A stretch of DNA of 64,000 bases, taken from Zelonia costaricensis. Its lineage: Eukaryota > Euglenozoa > Kinetoplastea > Trypanosomatida > Trypanosomatidae. Both the position numbers and the translations under genes were made by a program. The notes under the pieces were generated by a model. The model saw nothing but the letters and a program-made list of their open reading frames with translations. It made no database searches and was not told where the DNA came from. Below, in pieces: positions 9,949 to 20,649 of this stretch. The DNA lies in NCBI GenBank assembly GCA_030849075.1, contig JASAOO010003561.1, positions 112,166 to 176,165 of the forward strand, given 5' to 3'. The stretch's first letter is position 1. Each line of letters starts with the position of its first letter.

Positions 9949-10941
9949 ATGAAGCGTCTGATCCCTTTCACGGTTAGCTTCGACGCGCTGCAGACGCTGG
10001 TGCAGGTGGAGCAGGGCATCGGCCATCAGTACCGCAGCTCGTATGCTGACTTCTTGCAGGGCCACGACATCGACCTGGACGCCAGCTGCCCGAACGCCAC
10101 GTGTGATGCGGTGCGTGATGCGGCGCTCAAGGCAATTCACCATCAGGTCCGCCAGGACCGCGCCGCCTGGACGCGCTCCGCAGACCCAAAAGAGATGCCT
10201 ATCGGTGGGACAACGCGGGCAGAGCTGCGCCACTTCTGGGCACGGGTGCTACGCCAGACCTTCACGCACCCGGCCCTCTACGAGGGGGCGGCCGCCGGTG
10301 TGACGGAGCGCGTGATGGAGCTGTGGCGCAGCGCCGGGGACCATGTCCGTCGCTTCGAGGACTACGTGGTGTTCGATCAGTTCGCCTCCACCAAGGCACA
10401 CAGCTGGCTGCCCGCCGCCCACGACGCGCTGAGTTCGCTTCGTGACTGGAACGCGCAGCAGCTCGCGCGGCTTGACGACACCGCGGCCGTCTCGTCATCC
10501 CCCGTTCACTGCCTGGCCGCTCCGCCCTTCGTCGTCACCAACATGGATCCCCGCGTGGCGTCGGTGTTCGCACAGCTCGGGGCTCTGGGCGAGGAGGGCA
10601 AGGAGGCCGGCGCGCATGGAGGACTGCCACCGCTCCTTTCCCGCGTGATCACGGCACGCGAGGTCGGCTTCGCGAAGCCCTCGCCTGCTGGAATCGAGCT
10701 GGGCGTGCGCGACGCCGCCGCGGCATTTCAATCCGTCTGCGAGCGGCTTGGCACATCGCGAGCGGGCGTGTGCGTGGCGGGTGTCGATGTGCGTCGGCAC
10801 ATTCACGTCGGGGACGCGGAGGCAGATCGCGTGGCGTGTGAGAGGGCAGGATGCCACTACGTGCCGTGCGATGACGTCACAGGCGCGACGTGGGCGCTGC
10901 TTCGTGCGGAGCTGAGGAAGCTCGAGGCCGCGGGCACCTGA
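9949..10941 (+). CDS. HAD-superfamily hydrolase, tandem copy 1 (altered motif I)
   Basis: The protein has 330 residues; the start is ATG 9949, the first in-frame ATG. It has a HAD layout: motif I TVSFDALQTL (candidate nucleophile Asp12), motif II FVVTNMD, motif III Lys in GFAKPSPAG, and motif IV HVGDAEADRVACERAG. The order and the KPSP element resemble the HDHD3-like branch of HAD proteins, whose motif I is also non-canonical (D-x-x-D-T). Here the second acidic residue is Gln15, while the downstream paralogue keeps Asp. The substrate is unknown; small-molecule phosphatase activity is the default guess for the fold. It is one of a tandem pair, clearly homologous along the whole length. It could be a phosphatase with shifted specificity or a non-catalytic relative. 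Confidence 0.88.
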   Translation: MKRLIPFTVSFDALQTLVQVEQGIGHQYRSSYADFLQGHDIDLDASCPNATCDAVRDAALKAIHHQVRQDRAAWTRSADPKEMPIGGTTRAELRHFWARVLRQTFTHPALYEGAAAGVTERVMELWRSAGDHVRRFEDYVVFDQFASTKAHSWLPAAHDALSSLRDWNAQQLARLDDTAAVSSSPVHCLAAPPFVVTNMDPRVASVFAQLGALGEEGKEAGAHGGLPPLLSRVITAREVGFAKPSPAGIELGVRDAAAAFQSVCERLGTSRAGVCVAGVDVRRHIHVGDAEADRVACERAGCHYVPCDDVTGATWALLRAELRKLEAAGT

Positions 10942-11700
10942 TCGTCCCGCGTGGCCGACACTGTCCGTCGATGGCCCTTTTCTTTTTTTGTGACCTACTC
11001 GTGGGGCACTCACCCACAGCGGCGACAGCACTCCTTGTCAGCTTGTGGTCTTCCCGGCACATCGGACGTGATGGCGCACTGGATGCACTGGGCACCTTTC
11101 ACACAATCGATCGCCTCTACACTCTCACCTACATACACACTTGCACCCACGCACGCTTCCGAGGATGAGCCGGCTTCCGAACGTGCACAAGGGCGGCGAA
11201 GTCACGACTACGCAAAGAGGGAGGCGGGAGGGCGCGTCTCCTGGGCAACGACACGGGGAGGCCACCAGTATCATGCTGCGGGCTGCTCGGACAGGCGCGG
11301 CGGCGCTGACCATCGCCGCCGCGCGAGCTGCTTCTCATGCAACTCTTTTGTTTTCGTTACCCACCGCATCCTCCTCACCGAACCTTCCACTTGTGTGCTT
11401 GCCGTGCCATTTTCTGTTTTTGCGGTGGGGGTGGGGTGTGGGGGGCGCGTCGTTCTGCGTCACTGCCGGACTGCCCGCGCACATGGCCACACACCGTCTC
11501 TCTCTCCCCTTTCTCTTTCTGCGCACTCCCCCCCCCTCGTTGCGCAGGAGCTGTCACGCACACGTGCGAGTCACGCGGTGTCGCCACCTTGGTTTCTTCC
11601 TCACAAACTACACACATACACACACACACACACACACGCACCTCAGCCCTTTCTAAGCGCAACAACAACAACCACTTTTCCAGAACAAGACAACAGCAAG
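10942..11700. other. Intergenic region between the HAD paralogues
   Basis: An open frame runs through it into the second HAD gene, but its sequence is not HAD-like and has no homologue upstream of copy 1, so I treat it as UTR. It contains a strong pyrimidine tract (11489-11545), C9, and a (CA)n run at about 11610-11637 that falls inside the predicted 5' UTR. Confidence 0.65.
11489..11547 (+). promoter_or_regulatory. Predicted trans-splice acceptor for HAD copy 2
   Basis: A long C/T tract ends at TTGCGCAG with AG at 11546-11547. This leaves a 5' UTR of about 153 nt containing a (CA)n run before ATG 11701. Confidence 0.55.
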
Positions 11701-12672
11701 ATGACGCGAGTTCCCGTCACGGTCAGCTTCGATGCCCTCGACACGCTCCTCCAGATCACCGGCGGCATCGGCTACCAGTACCTCACCGCCTACACCGCCT
11801 TTTTGCGAAAGCACGGCATCGACCTCGCTGCCGGCTGCCCGAACGCGACGTCAGAGAGGATGGGCGAGGTCAACCTGCAGGCGATCCGCGATCAGACGCG
11901 GCGGGACCGCGCCCTGTGGACGCGCACCGACAACCCGAAGGAGATGCCACTGGGCGGGTACACGACAGAGACGATCCGCGACTTCTGGACGCGTGTGATT
12001 GAGCAGGCGCTACGCGACCCGGCGCTCTACGAAGGTGGAGCGCCCGACACAGTGCAGAAGATCGAGGCCCTGTGGCAGGCGAACAGCGAGGAGGTGCGCC
12101 GCTTCGAGGAGTACGTCATCTTCGACCTCTTCGCCTCCACCAAGGCGTACAGCTGGTTGCCTGCCTCCCTGGATACGCTGCTGCAGCTGCGTGAGTGGAA
12201 TGCGCGGCAGCTCGCACGTGCCGCGGAGTCGTCCACCTCTTCGTCGTCGGCCTCGATTCTGTGCCTGGCCGCACCGCCGTTTGTGGTGTCGAACATGGAC
12301 ACCTTGCTTATGCCGATCTTCCGCGATCTCGGTGCGCTAGAGCCTGGGGAGGGCGAGACATCTGCGCCGCCGCTGCTATCACGTATCATTCCTGCGTGCG
12401 ACGCGGGACTGGCGAAGCCATCGCCCGTGGGCATCCTGAAGGGGGTGCGGGAGCTTGCCGCTGCGTACCACGCCGCGCTTGCCGCGGAGGGCAACGCGGA
12501 CGCACCAGGTGTGGAAGTGCACCGCCACGTGCATGTCGGCGACGCAGAGGCGGATCGTCTGGCGTGCGAGCGGGCCGGCTGCCACTACGTGGAGTGCGAC
12601 CCCACCACCGGCGTGACGTGGAAGCAGCTGCACGCGAAGCTGCAGGAGCTTGAGGCGGCGTGCCAGCCATGA
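11701..12672 (+). CDS. HAD-superfamily hydrolase, tandem copy 2
   Basis: The protein has 323 residues from ATG 11701, chosen because it aligns with the start of the upstream copy (MTRVPVTVSFDALDTL against MKRLIPFTVSFDALQTL). Motif I has Asp11 (candidate nucleophile) and Asp14; motif II is FVVSNMD, motif III LAKPSPVG, motif IV HVGDAEADRLACERAG. Shared blocks such as NPKEMPLGG and FASTKAYSWLPA make the duplication obvious, while scattered differences throughout show it is not recent. The HDHD3-like form of motif I has a hydrophobic residue where typical HAD phosphatases have the acid/base Asp. Substrate and location are unknown; no signal peptide or targeting signal is visible. Confidence 0.9.
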   Translation: MTRVPVTVSFDALDTLLQITGGIGYQYLTAYTAFLRKHGIDLAAGCPNATSERMGEVNLQAIRDQTRRDRALWTRTDNPKEMPLGGYTTETIRDFWTRVIEQALRDPALYEGGAPDTVQKIEALWQANSEEVRRFEEYVIFDLFASTKAYSWLPASLDTLLQLREWNARQLARAAESSTSSSSASILCLAAPPFVVSNMDTLLMPIFRDLGALEPGEGETSAPPLLSRIIPACDAGLAKPSPVGILKGVRELAAAYHAALAAEGNADAPGVEVHRHVHVGDAEADRLACERAGCHYVECDPTTGVTWKQLHAKLQELEAACQP

Positions 12673-14100
12673 AGCCGCGTGGAAGCGGGGAAACAAAGAA
12701 CCTAGCAGGCGTCCCACACGCCGATGCCACCTTGCCTCATGGCGCATGCCAGAGTTTAAAACTAAAAAGGCGCATATCAGCGTCCGGGGGACTCGGGCAG
12801 CGTCTGCGACGATGGCGGCGTTCTCTGTTTTATTGTGTTCCCGCGCTTGCCCTCGTCACCTCTCCACCGCGTGAGTGCTGCGGCGTTGAGCTCAACTCGT
12901 TTTCTTTTTTTTTTTTTTTTGTGGTCCGTTCAGTGCTTGCTTGCTTTCGTTTCCCTGCGTCAGAATTCTTTTTCTTTGCTTTCTTCCTTCATCTCCTCCG
13001 TCTTTCCCCCTTTGCCTAGGCCTCCCCAATCTTCTGTGCGGCGAGGCACTAGCACTTGCGTTGCGCCCTCCCCTCCCTCCACCGCCCCTCTTTTCCCTCT
13101 TGCGCGGGGTACGTGCTTCTCTGCATGCGTGCAAGAGTCAGACCGTGTGCGGAGTCGACGCACGCTGCACATCGCTGGCGGTGCCTGCGCTGGGAGTTGA
13201 CCTTCCGTGCGTGTGAACACGCACGCGTATGAACAGGCACTTGCTCGCCTAAAAGTGCACGCACTCAGCTCGCGGTAGCCGGCGCCCGCTTGCTCGCCTG
13301 CCCTGTTCTTCTATTTTCTATTGGGCTCGAGAACTGGAGGGGAGGGGAGGGGGCGGTGGTGGTGGAGTGGGTCCGTCTCTCGGCCGTTGATGTCCGCCGT
13401 TCCTTTGCGGCGCCAAGTGCGCAGGATCGTCGTTCTCGTTTTTTTTTTTTGTTTTGTTTGTTGCAGTTCGCGCTGCCGCATCAAGGCTGCTGTGTCAACG
13501 GGAGTATCCGCAAAACCCTCCTCCCCCTCCCCCTACATACACAAGAGCAAATAGCATAGTCCTGTCAAGTATGAATGAACTCTATGCACCAAGTCAATTC
13601 AATCGTGGTCCGAGGGAGGGGATCACAGGCGCCAGAGGTAGAAGGGAATGGAAGTTGTGCGTCTGTGTGCAAGATCCAGTATCGGCTTCTTGATGTGTGG
13701 CGTAGCGGCAACCTACCTGGAGATGCGTCGTCGCACACACGCACACACCAACTCAAGTGTCACTGTCGGTAGATGAGGGCGAATCGGGTTGACGTTCACC
13801 TGCTGCAATCCGCGTGCGCTTTCCACTGCCATTCTTGCCTCACTCACAGTGCCGGTCTGAGACGCACAACACAAGCCAGAGGGAAGCGGGCGCAACACGA
13901 CGCTCGACCTCACCCACTAGCTCCTTCGTGCCCTCCCCACGACGGCGACGCACTCATCGCGCTTTCGTACGCCCTCGCACCGCCACACATTCTGCAGGCG
14001 TCGAAACAGCGAGACGAGTCGACTCCGCATCACACACAGACACACACTCACACACTAGAAGGACGCGCCGGACTGCGGAGGCGCCCTACGTCGAAGCTGG
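12673..14100. other. Intergenic region (1.4 kb), no gene seen
   Basis: It contains T-runs at 12903-12921 and 13441-13450, the latter followed by TTGTTGCAG (AG 13465-13466), which is a plausible splice acceptor for the next gene but would give a 635-nt 5' UTR. A less GC-rich patch lies at about 13550-13700 with no coding signal. Nearer AGs (13919-13920) are alternatives. Confidence 0.6.
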
Positions 14101-15786
14101 ATGATTCCGCGGTACAAGGGCCTGGTGCCGGCCATTCGCGGCCCCGCTCCTGGAAACGGGTCGTCCGCGTCGTCCTCGACCACGAACGCCGCCAAAGGCC
14201 CAGCCGCCTCGGCCGTGCGGACGACGGTGCAGCGCTTTGTGATCGAGCTCCCGCCTTCCGCAGGTGCGGTGGCTGCCGACGCTGCAGACCCCACCACCGG
14301 GGAGAAGCCGACGGGCGAGTCGGGTGAGCCTGAGCGTCGCCTGTTCTCCTTCCTGCCCTCCGCGGACTGCACCGCCCCGCCGTGCGAGCTGCGCGTGGCG
14401 GCGCGCTTCTTCTCCGAGGGCGTCGACGAGGATGCCGCGGTGTACGGCAACGGCAGCGCTGAGGACGAGAGCGACGACGGCGACCTCGACGAGGTGAACG
14501 GCGCCGAGGAGCGGGGGGACCGGGCATCGCATCGCAGCGCTGCCTCGCTCACCACCCCCACGGCCGGCGGCGGCAACGGCGCCACGCGTCGGCGGCAGCG
14601 GCGTGTGCTGCGACGAGAGCCCATGCGGCTGGAGTACGACGGCTTCACGACCCCATCCGCGAAGGTGGCGGCCCGCACGGTGCGACTTGCATCGACGCCG
14701 GCGCCGGAGTTCAGCCGGCTCTCCTGCGTCCTCCTGCAGCTGCCCGCGTGGTGGCGGGAAGGGCCACCTGAGCAGGCCGATGGCGCCGCACCCGAGGCCT
14801 CGCCCTGCGCGTCTGCCACGGTGCTGCGGCGGCCTGTGCTGCAGCTCTGGGGAGAGCGCAACACGAGCACGGTGGCATCGGCCCACGTGCGCACGCTGCT
14901 GTCCGCCAGCCCAAGCGACGGCACTGGTATCTCCTCCGCCTGGGGCTCCGACACGCCGGTGAAGATCAGCAAGAAGGACTGGAAGACGATGGACGCGGCG
15001 GACGCGGACCTGCATCGCCCCACGAACTGGTCCGACAACGACGGCAGCGACGACGATGGCGGAGACCCCGGGAAGGGCGGCGCGCCGCTCGATCCCGTCA
15101 CGGCGCGGGCCCGGAAGCGGGCGAGGGAGGAGGCGACCAACGCGACGGTGCGCGCCTTTCTTGCCGGCACGAAGGAGGCACTGCGGCAACAGCAGGGCGC
15201 CCTCGGCAGCGAAGCCGACGGCGCGCCCCCGTCTCAGCCACCGCGGGCCCTCGCCGCGGGTGCGCGCGACTCCCGCGAACGCAACGACAGGGCCCCGGTA
15301 GCGGCAGCTGCAGCGGTGAAGGTGCAGCCGGCTCCGCCTGTCACGCCTCCGGTCACCAGGGCCCGCCGCGTTATCTCGCTCTCGACGCCGGTGGCGCCAA
15401 CGGCATCGGGGGCGGCAGTGGCTGCTGCAGCGACGACGCCTGCCTTGCCGTTACTACCGCCGCCCCCGTCGTCCCCAACGCAGACTTCGAGTGGGGCATC
15501 GACGGCCACTGCGCCGGCCTCTCCCCTCGCATCACTCGCCGCGCAGGTGCTGGCGGAGATGCAGGCCGGTGGGGCACGTGCCAGCGCGTCCCTCAGCGAG
15601 CTGCAGAAGCGCATTCTCAAGCAGCTGCCCGACTTCGCGCCGATGAGTGTGAAGATGAAGTCACCGGCGACGCGGCAGGAGGCGGTGACTTGGTTTCAGA
15701 CCTCGCAGCAGGCGCTGCGGATGTGGCTGGTCGAGCACGGGCACTCCATCGCTGCGGACGGCAACGTTGCCTTCGGTGCAAGCTGA
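14101..15786 (+). CDS. Acidic protein of unknown function
   Basis: The protein has 561 residues. It begins MIPRYKGLVPAIRGPAPGNG, followed by a Ser-rich linker. A possible folded segment, TTVQRFVIELPP to ELRVAARFFSEG, lies at about residues 40-110. Acidic clusters follow near residues 115-140 and 300-320 (Asp/Glu/Ser), as does a basic stretch RRRQRRVLRREP near 163-175. The C-terminal 60 residues look folded (ELQKRILKQLPDFAPM, then a Trp-containing helix ending in HGHSIAADG). The middle is Ala/Pro/Thr low-complexity. Acidic patches plus a basic cluster would fit a nuclear protein, but that is inference; I recognise no family. Confidence 0.8.
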   Translation: MIPRYKGLVPAIRGPAPGNGSSASSSTTNAAKGPAASAVRTTVQRFVIELPPSAGAVAADAADPTTGEKPTGESGEPERRLFSFLPSADCTAPPCELRVAARFFSEGVDEDAAVYGNGSAEDESDDGDLDEVNGAEERGDRASHRSAASLTTPTAGGGNGATRRRQRRVLRREPMRLEYDGFTTPSAKVAARTVRLASTPAPEFSRLSCVLLQLPAWWREGPPEQADGAAPEASPCASATVLRRPVLQLWGERNTSTVASAHVRTLLSASPSDGTGISSAWGSDTPVKISKKDWKTMDAADADLHRPTNWSDNDGSDDDGGDPGKGGAPLDPVTARARKRAREEATNATVRAFLAGTKEALRQQQGALGSEADGAPPSQPPRALAAGARDSRERNDRAPVAAAAAVKVQPAPPVTPPVTRARRVISLSTPVAPTASGAAVAAAATTPALPLLPPPPSSPTQTSSGASTATAPASPLASLAAQVLAEMQAGGARASASLSELQKRILKQLPDFAPMSVKMKSPATRQEAVTWFQTSQQALRMWLVEHGHSIAADGNVAFGAS

Positions 15787-16628
15787 GGTGACGGAAGCGA
15801 ACGACGGCGGATCGGCCGGCCAGGAAAAGGGATTGACGGACTTCTCGACGCACAGCGCGGCACTCTATAATTCTCTTTTCAGATTCCTGCATCCCCCCCT
15901 GAGCTCGCATGCAGAACGAGGGGGATGAAGGAGGGAGGGGCAAACGCGCTCGAACCTGGACGGCACTCCCGCGATGGCCCGTGTTGCACTCAACACACAA
16001 AGCACGCACCTTGCCGCGGTCCATGACGCATCCCACGTACTGGAGCGCGCGGGCGGTGGAGAGAAGCGAATGCGACCGCTTGCCGATAGTCAGGCGAACG
16101 CGCATCGCTTGTAGCTTGCTGTCAAGATCGAAAGAGGCGGCCTGTCTTCTTCTTCTGCGGCGCTACGACCATGCCTCGCAACTCTTCCACGCTCCTGCTG
16201 GCACCCCCTTCTCTCACATCATCACTTCATGAACCCTCCACGCCCTCTTTGTCTCTCTCACACTCACACAAACGCTATCTGCACTGTAACAGGAGAGCCG
16301 CAACCCCGCAGTCACATCCCCTCACTCTTCCTCTGCCCAGCTTTGGAGCTCACGCAGCGCACTGCTTCTTGCCTCAGTGTGCGGCTGGTTGAGGCGAGCC
16401 CGGCTGCTCTTGCTGGTGTTGCTTCCGCTTCGTCCCGCTTCGTGTGCACACACAACCCATCCCCGCCTCTGCCCCCCTCCTCCGCTTGAGCTTCCCCGCA
16501 CAGCTACTTCTTGTCTCTGTGTGTGTGCTTGATAGTGCTTCCCCCCTCGCTTCACTCCGACTCCGGCATCTCTTGCCTCACCCCCCCCCTCTCCTCCCGG
16601 CACCTCCGTGCCCAAGTTTGCCGCAGTA
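15787..16628. other. Intergenic region, no gene seen
   Basis: It shows C/T-rich tracts and CA runs, with no coding signal. For the downstream aquaporin the last pyrimidine tract (C9 at 16581-16589 with CTCCTCCC) is followed by AG at 16614-16615 and 16625-16626. An alternative acceptor is AG near 16535. Confidence 0.55.
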
Positions 16629-18365
16629 ATGATGGAGAACAGCCCTGTATCGAACGGCCTCCACGAGACGGCCAACCGCTTCTCCACTGGCGCCCCCGTC
16701 CCGCCCGCCGCGAGCACGGCCGCGGTCCCCGCTGGCGCGTCCACGGTGATTCATGTCCCCGGCAACACCGCGGCGGAGGTGGAGCACCACGATCACCAGG
16801 GTCCGCCGACTCCGCTGATGCCCTTTTCGGGGCCCGCCTCCGCCTCCCCGACGCGGCGGTCAGGGCAGCCGCCGGTGGCGCAGCACCCCTCCACGGCCAC
16901 GTCCTCTGTCGCCTCGGTTCTCAACTCGCCCTCACTCGGCATCGCCGGCTGGCGCGGTGGTGCCGGTGGAGCCGGCGCGGAGCACAGCGAGGGGCCGTCG
17001 ACGCCGTACTCGCGCCACATGGGCGCGTCTGCGCTGAACAGCCGCGAGAATACAAGCGGCGGCTTCGGCGACCGCGACACGACGCGCGGGAGTCCGACCG
17101 GCGCAGACGCATTTGATCCGACGGAGCTGCCGACGCTCAAGTACACGATTCCGATCTCCGTCACGCGGGACGGCAAGGTGGTGGAGGAGCAGCTCGACCC
17201 CTTCGAGGTGGGCCGCCTCTACGGCCAGCAGCAGGCCGCGCTGCGCAAGCTGCAGACCCGCTACGACTTCCTTGCCGTCCCCGGCTGGGTGCGGCTGCAC
17301 CCGCTGCTCGGCTCCTACCTCGCCGAGCTCGTCGGCACCTTCGCCTGGGTGCTCACCCTCGCCCTCGTCAGCGTGCGCAACCGCAGCATCTTCAGCGTAT
17401 CGGACGATACAGACATGACCTCGCTCCCGATCGGGTTCATGTTCACGAGCATGATCTTCACCTTCGGCTACATCTCCGGCTCGCACTTCAACCCGGCCGT
17501 CTCGGTTGCCGTCTTCCTGGTGCGGCAGATGGACCTGGGGCAGTGCTGCGCCTACATCCTGTGCCAGCTCGCCGCCGCCCTGGCCGCCGGCGTCGTGGCC
17601 ATGGTGATTCAGGGCGACACCGACATCTTCGTCCCGACGGTCGAGAGCGGCTACGTGACGCACGGCATCTTCTCGGAGCTCATCTTCACCCTTGCCATCT
17701 GCTTGGTCGTACTGAACATCGCCTACTCCCGGCAGTCGGGCAACTTCTTCTACGGCTTCGCCGTCGGTATGACGATGTCGGCCGGCTCGGCCAGCGTGGG
17801 CCGCATCTCGGGCGGCGCCTTCAACCCCGCGGCGGCGACGGGGCTGCAGGTGGCCGTGTGCCTGGCCGGCAGCTGCGACGAGCTCAAGAACATCTGGCTC
17901 TACTGGCTTGCCCCCATCGTGGGCGCCGTCGTCGCCGCCATTCTCTTTTCGCAGATGGCGCAGCCGTCAGACACGCAGGTGCTGGAGGACGTGAAGGTGT
18001 TTCAGGATGTCAACCAGCTGCACCGCCAGCGCACCGCCGCGCAGCCCGTCACCATCGACGCGTCGGCGGGCGCCGGGCAGGGGACGGAGGATGAGCGGAC
18101 GTACTCCTCGTCCTCGGAGACGTCGTCGTCCGCATCCGACTCGCCGCGGCGCACTCGCGAGATGCGCAACATGAACGCTACCCGCGCCCCGCTGGCACGA
18201 GAGGAGAAGGAGGCGGCGGAGGAGAGTGGCGATGTGACGGTGCAGACCGGGGCTCCCGCTGGTGAGTTCGACAGCTGGCAACACAAGCGCCCACCGCCGG
18301 CTCCGCGCAGTGGCGAGGCGGCGGTGAAGACGACGAGGGAGGGGTCGGCATCAAACTGGTTCTAG
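16629..18365 (+). CDS. Aquaporin-family channel with long cytosolic tails
   Basis: The protein has 578 residues from ATG 16629 (a second ATG at 16632 is equally possible; the longer upstream frame begins with GTG). Residues 1-220 are a low-complexity, probably cytosolic, extension. The channel core spans about 224-435 with the two hallmark half-helices, SGSHFNPAV (NPA at 288-290) and SGGAFNPAA (NPA at 399-401), in the correct MIP arrangement with six membrane segments. The residue after the second NPA is Ala, not the usual Arg of the aromatic/Arg filter. The C-terminal tail (about 440-578) is Ser- and acid-rich. Aquaporins carry water and small neutral solutes. The alpha-delta group of Leishmania aquaporins is the likely relative, distinct from the AQP1 known for antimonite uptake. 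Its start is only a few bases from the nearest AG. Confidence 0.92.
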   Translation: MMENSPVSNGLHETANRFSTGAPVPPAASTAAVPAGASTVIHVPGNTAAEVEHHDHQGPPTPLMPFSGPASASPTRRSGQPPVAQHPSTATSSVASVLNSPSLGIAGWRGGAGGAGAEHSEGPSTPYSRHMGASALNSRENTSGGFGDRDTTRGSPTGADAFDPTELPTLKYTIPISVTRDGKVVEEQLDPFEVGRLYGQQQAALRKLQTRYDFLAVPGWVRLHPLLGSYLAELVGTFAWVLTLALVSVRNRSIFSVSDDTDMTSLPIGFMFTSMIFTFGYISGSHFNPAVSVAVFLVRQMDLGQCCAYILCQLAAALAAGVVAMVIQGDTDIFVPTVESGYVTHGIFSELIFTLAICLVVLNIAYSRQSGNFFYGFAVGMTMSAGSASVGRISGGAFNPAAATGLQVAVCLAGSCDELKNIWLYWLAPIVGAVVAAILFSQMAQPSDTQVLEDVKVFQDVNQLHRQRTAAQPVTIDASAGAGQGTEDERTYSSSSETSSSASDSPRRTREMRNMNATRAPLAREEKEAAEESGDVTVQTGAPAGEFDSWQHKRPPPAPRSGEAAVKTTREGSASNWF

Positions 18366-19252
18366 TCCGCAGCAGCACTTCACGGGGTGAGGAGAAGCGG
18401 TGGGGCGAAGAGGATAAAACGAAAAAGCAAACGGTAGCAGACGGATGGCACAGTCCTGCGTGTGGGCTTTCACGGCGCTGCTGCCCTTCTCCCTCTCCCC
18501 GACTGTCCCTCCCCCTCCTTCGCCAAACACCTCGATTGCGTGCCTTCTGTGCCGGTGTGTGTGTGTGTGTGTGTGTGTGCGCCTGCACACGATAGACGCT
18601 TGTGCACCACCGCGCGCTCTCCTCGTTTTCCTTTTTTGTTTTCGCTGGTCTTTTCCAGTTGTACGTGTTCGTGCTACCCGTTGCCGGTGCGAGCTGGGTG
18701 GGGGCGGGGGTGGTGAGGGAGAAAGAGGGGGGGGGGGCACGCACGCGCAAGCGGACGGGAGATGAGGAAGAAGAGGGCACCGTGTGGCGCACACGCAGCG
18801 GCTACTTGCCCCCCCCCTCATTCCGCGTGTGTCGGCGCGTGTCTGTTCTTGTTCTGCCCCTCTCACCGTGATGAGCTTCTTGCTTTTCTGTGCCGCCGGC
18901 TTCTCCCTGTCTTTTCCTTGTCACACGTTGCACATGCGCTGCTCCGCTTCGGGGCTTCTTTGCGTCGCATGCTTCCTCCCTCGTCCTCCCTCGTCCTCCC
19001 TCTCTTCCCCCCCCCCTCCCAACACACTACCCGCGCTACTCCCCGTGTTTGATCCAGTTGCCCACGCACAACGCACACTGCTGCACAGACTCCCGCTGTT
19101 GTGGAGAAACAAGAAGAAAAAAATGGGACCGCGGCGTGGCGCGCTTATGCCGTCTACCGCGCAGCAGCATGACACGGTGGTGCTAAAGCTGCCCTGACTT
19201 CCCCCCTCTCTCTGTGTGTGTGCGTGTATGTGTATGAACTCCTTTTCTTCTT

Positions 19253-19319
19253 TGCCTTTCATGGTTTCCTCCGTGGTGGCCGTCGNTGCCTTTCATGGTT
19301 TCCTCCGTGGTGGCCGTCG
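19253..19319. repeat. Two identical 33-bp copies separated by one N
   Basis: Bases 19253-19285 and 19287-19319 are identical, and base 19286 is N, the only ambiguous base I noticed in the window. An N exactly between perfect copies suggests that two contig ends overlapping by 33 bp were joined without being merged, rather than a real tandem duplication. Confidence 0.85.
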
Positions 19320-20649
19320 CTTGCACTTGCCTCCCCCCTCCCCCCTCCCTTCCCCTGCCTCGATGAACCACCGCGGACTCCTCTTCTTGTTGATGCCCTC
19401 CTGTGGTTCTCCCTGCGCGGATGGCCTGCCGCTCCTCTGATCTTTGTGACCTCCCTCCTCCCTTCTCTCTCTCTCGGTGTTGTGTTGTTGCTGCTGTTTT
19501 TCTCATTCATCTGAGTGCAGGTCCATGTGCGGTGGAGTGTGTTGTGAGTACCAGGTGCATCTTCTCTTCTGCGCGTGGACATGTGCCTGTGTGTGTCGTA
19601 TAGTAGTGCACCGGAAGACCGCACTGCTGGGCATGCATCGACACACGCTGAACCGGGGAAAGTGTGAGGGTGCGTGTGTGCGTGCAGAAGAATACCACAA
19701 GGTTGTCTGCCTTACACACGTCTCCTCCTCGTTGCGTGCGCGTTCGCGGAGTCGGACACTATCGTTCCGTCTCGCTTCGCAGAGCTCGTGCGCGCCGGGA
19801 GGTGACGTCGAGTTCTGGTTCTGGTTTCTTCCTGTGAAGGCGCCGCGCAGGTGCTTTCGTGCACGCTGCGCGCCGCGTGCTGCGTCGTGTGCCACGGCGT
19901 TGCTGTACTTTGGGTGCTTTTTATGGAGGAGCCGTTTTGCGGTCTCGGTGTGGGAGGGGCGCTGACTCGAGCGGACGAAGTGTGGCTCACGTACGTGCGG
20001 GCGCGCACACATTACATGAACAATACACACACACCCACACACACACACACATACACACAAGCAGACAAAAACAGCGGCAGTCGCTCGGGTAAAGCGCAGC
20101 TCGCTGGCGGCACGCATAGAACACCCTTCACCGGAGTGCCCACTGCGCGTCTTCCGCGTTGCAACAACAACAACAACAAAAAAGTGCCGAGGCGCACCAC
20201 CTCCGTCACTTTGTGGTGTGAGAGGAGTGTTCGCCGCATGATCGTGCCGTGATGCTTGGTGGCTTCGCTGCGCTCGACAAGCTCGCTGACAGGCGGCCCT
20301 AGCCAGAGAGGGAAGGAGGGACGTTATGCATCGCTGTGAAGTCACCGTCGCCGAACGAGCGTTCGTGTTCGCCACCGCACCCCTTTTCACCGCGCCGTCC
20401 CCGCTGCTGTTGTGCTTCGCCACATCCCCCCCACCCTCTCCCCAACTCCGTGTGCCCTCTCTTCACCTTCTCCGCAGCGTGGCGCAGGCGCTTCTTGTGT
20501 CCTACCACTCCGCCCACACACTCTCCACTTAGCTCTTCGCCAACCTCGCTCACCCACTTGAGGACCCGCGAAAGGGGTTAGCAGCACCGCACGCACCTTC
20601 GCTTCTTCTTGTGTTCGTGCATTGGAAGTCTACCGAGACGAGACGCAGC

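Noticed and set aside
10951..11700. 250-residue N-terminal extension of HAD copy 2
   Set aside because: It begins upstream of a strong splice acceptor, has no HAD similarity and no counterpart in copy 1, and crosses a CA run.
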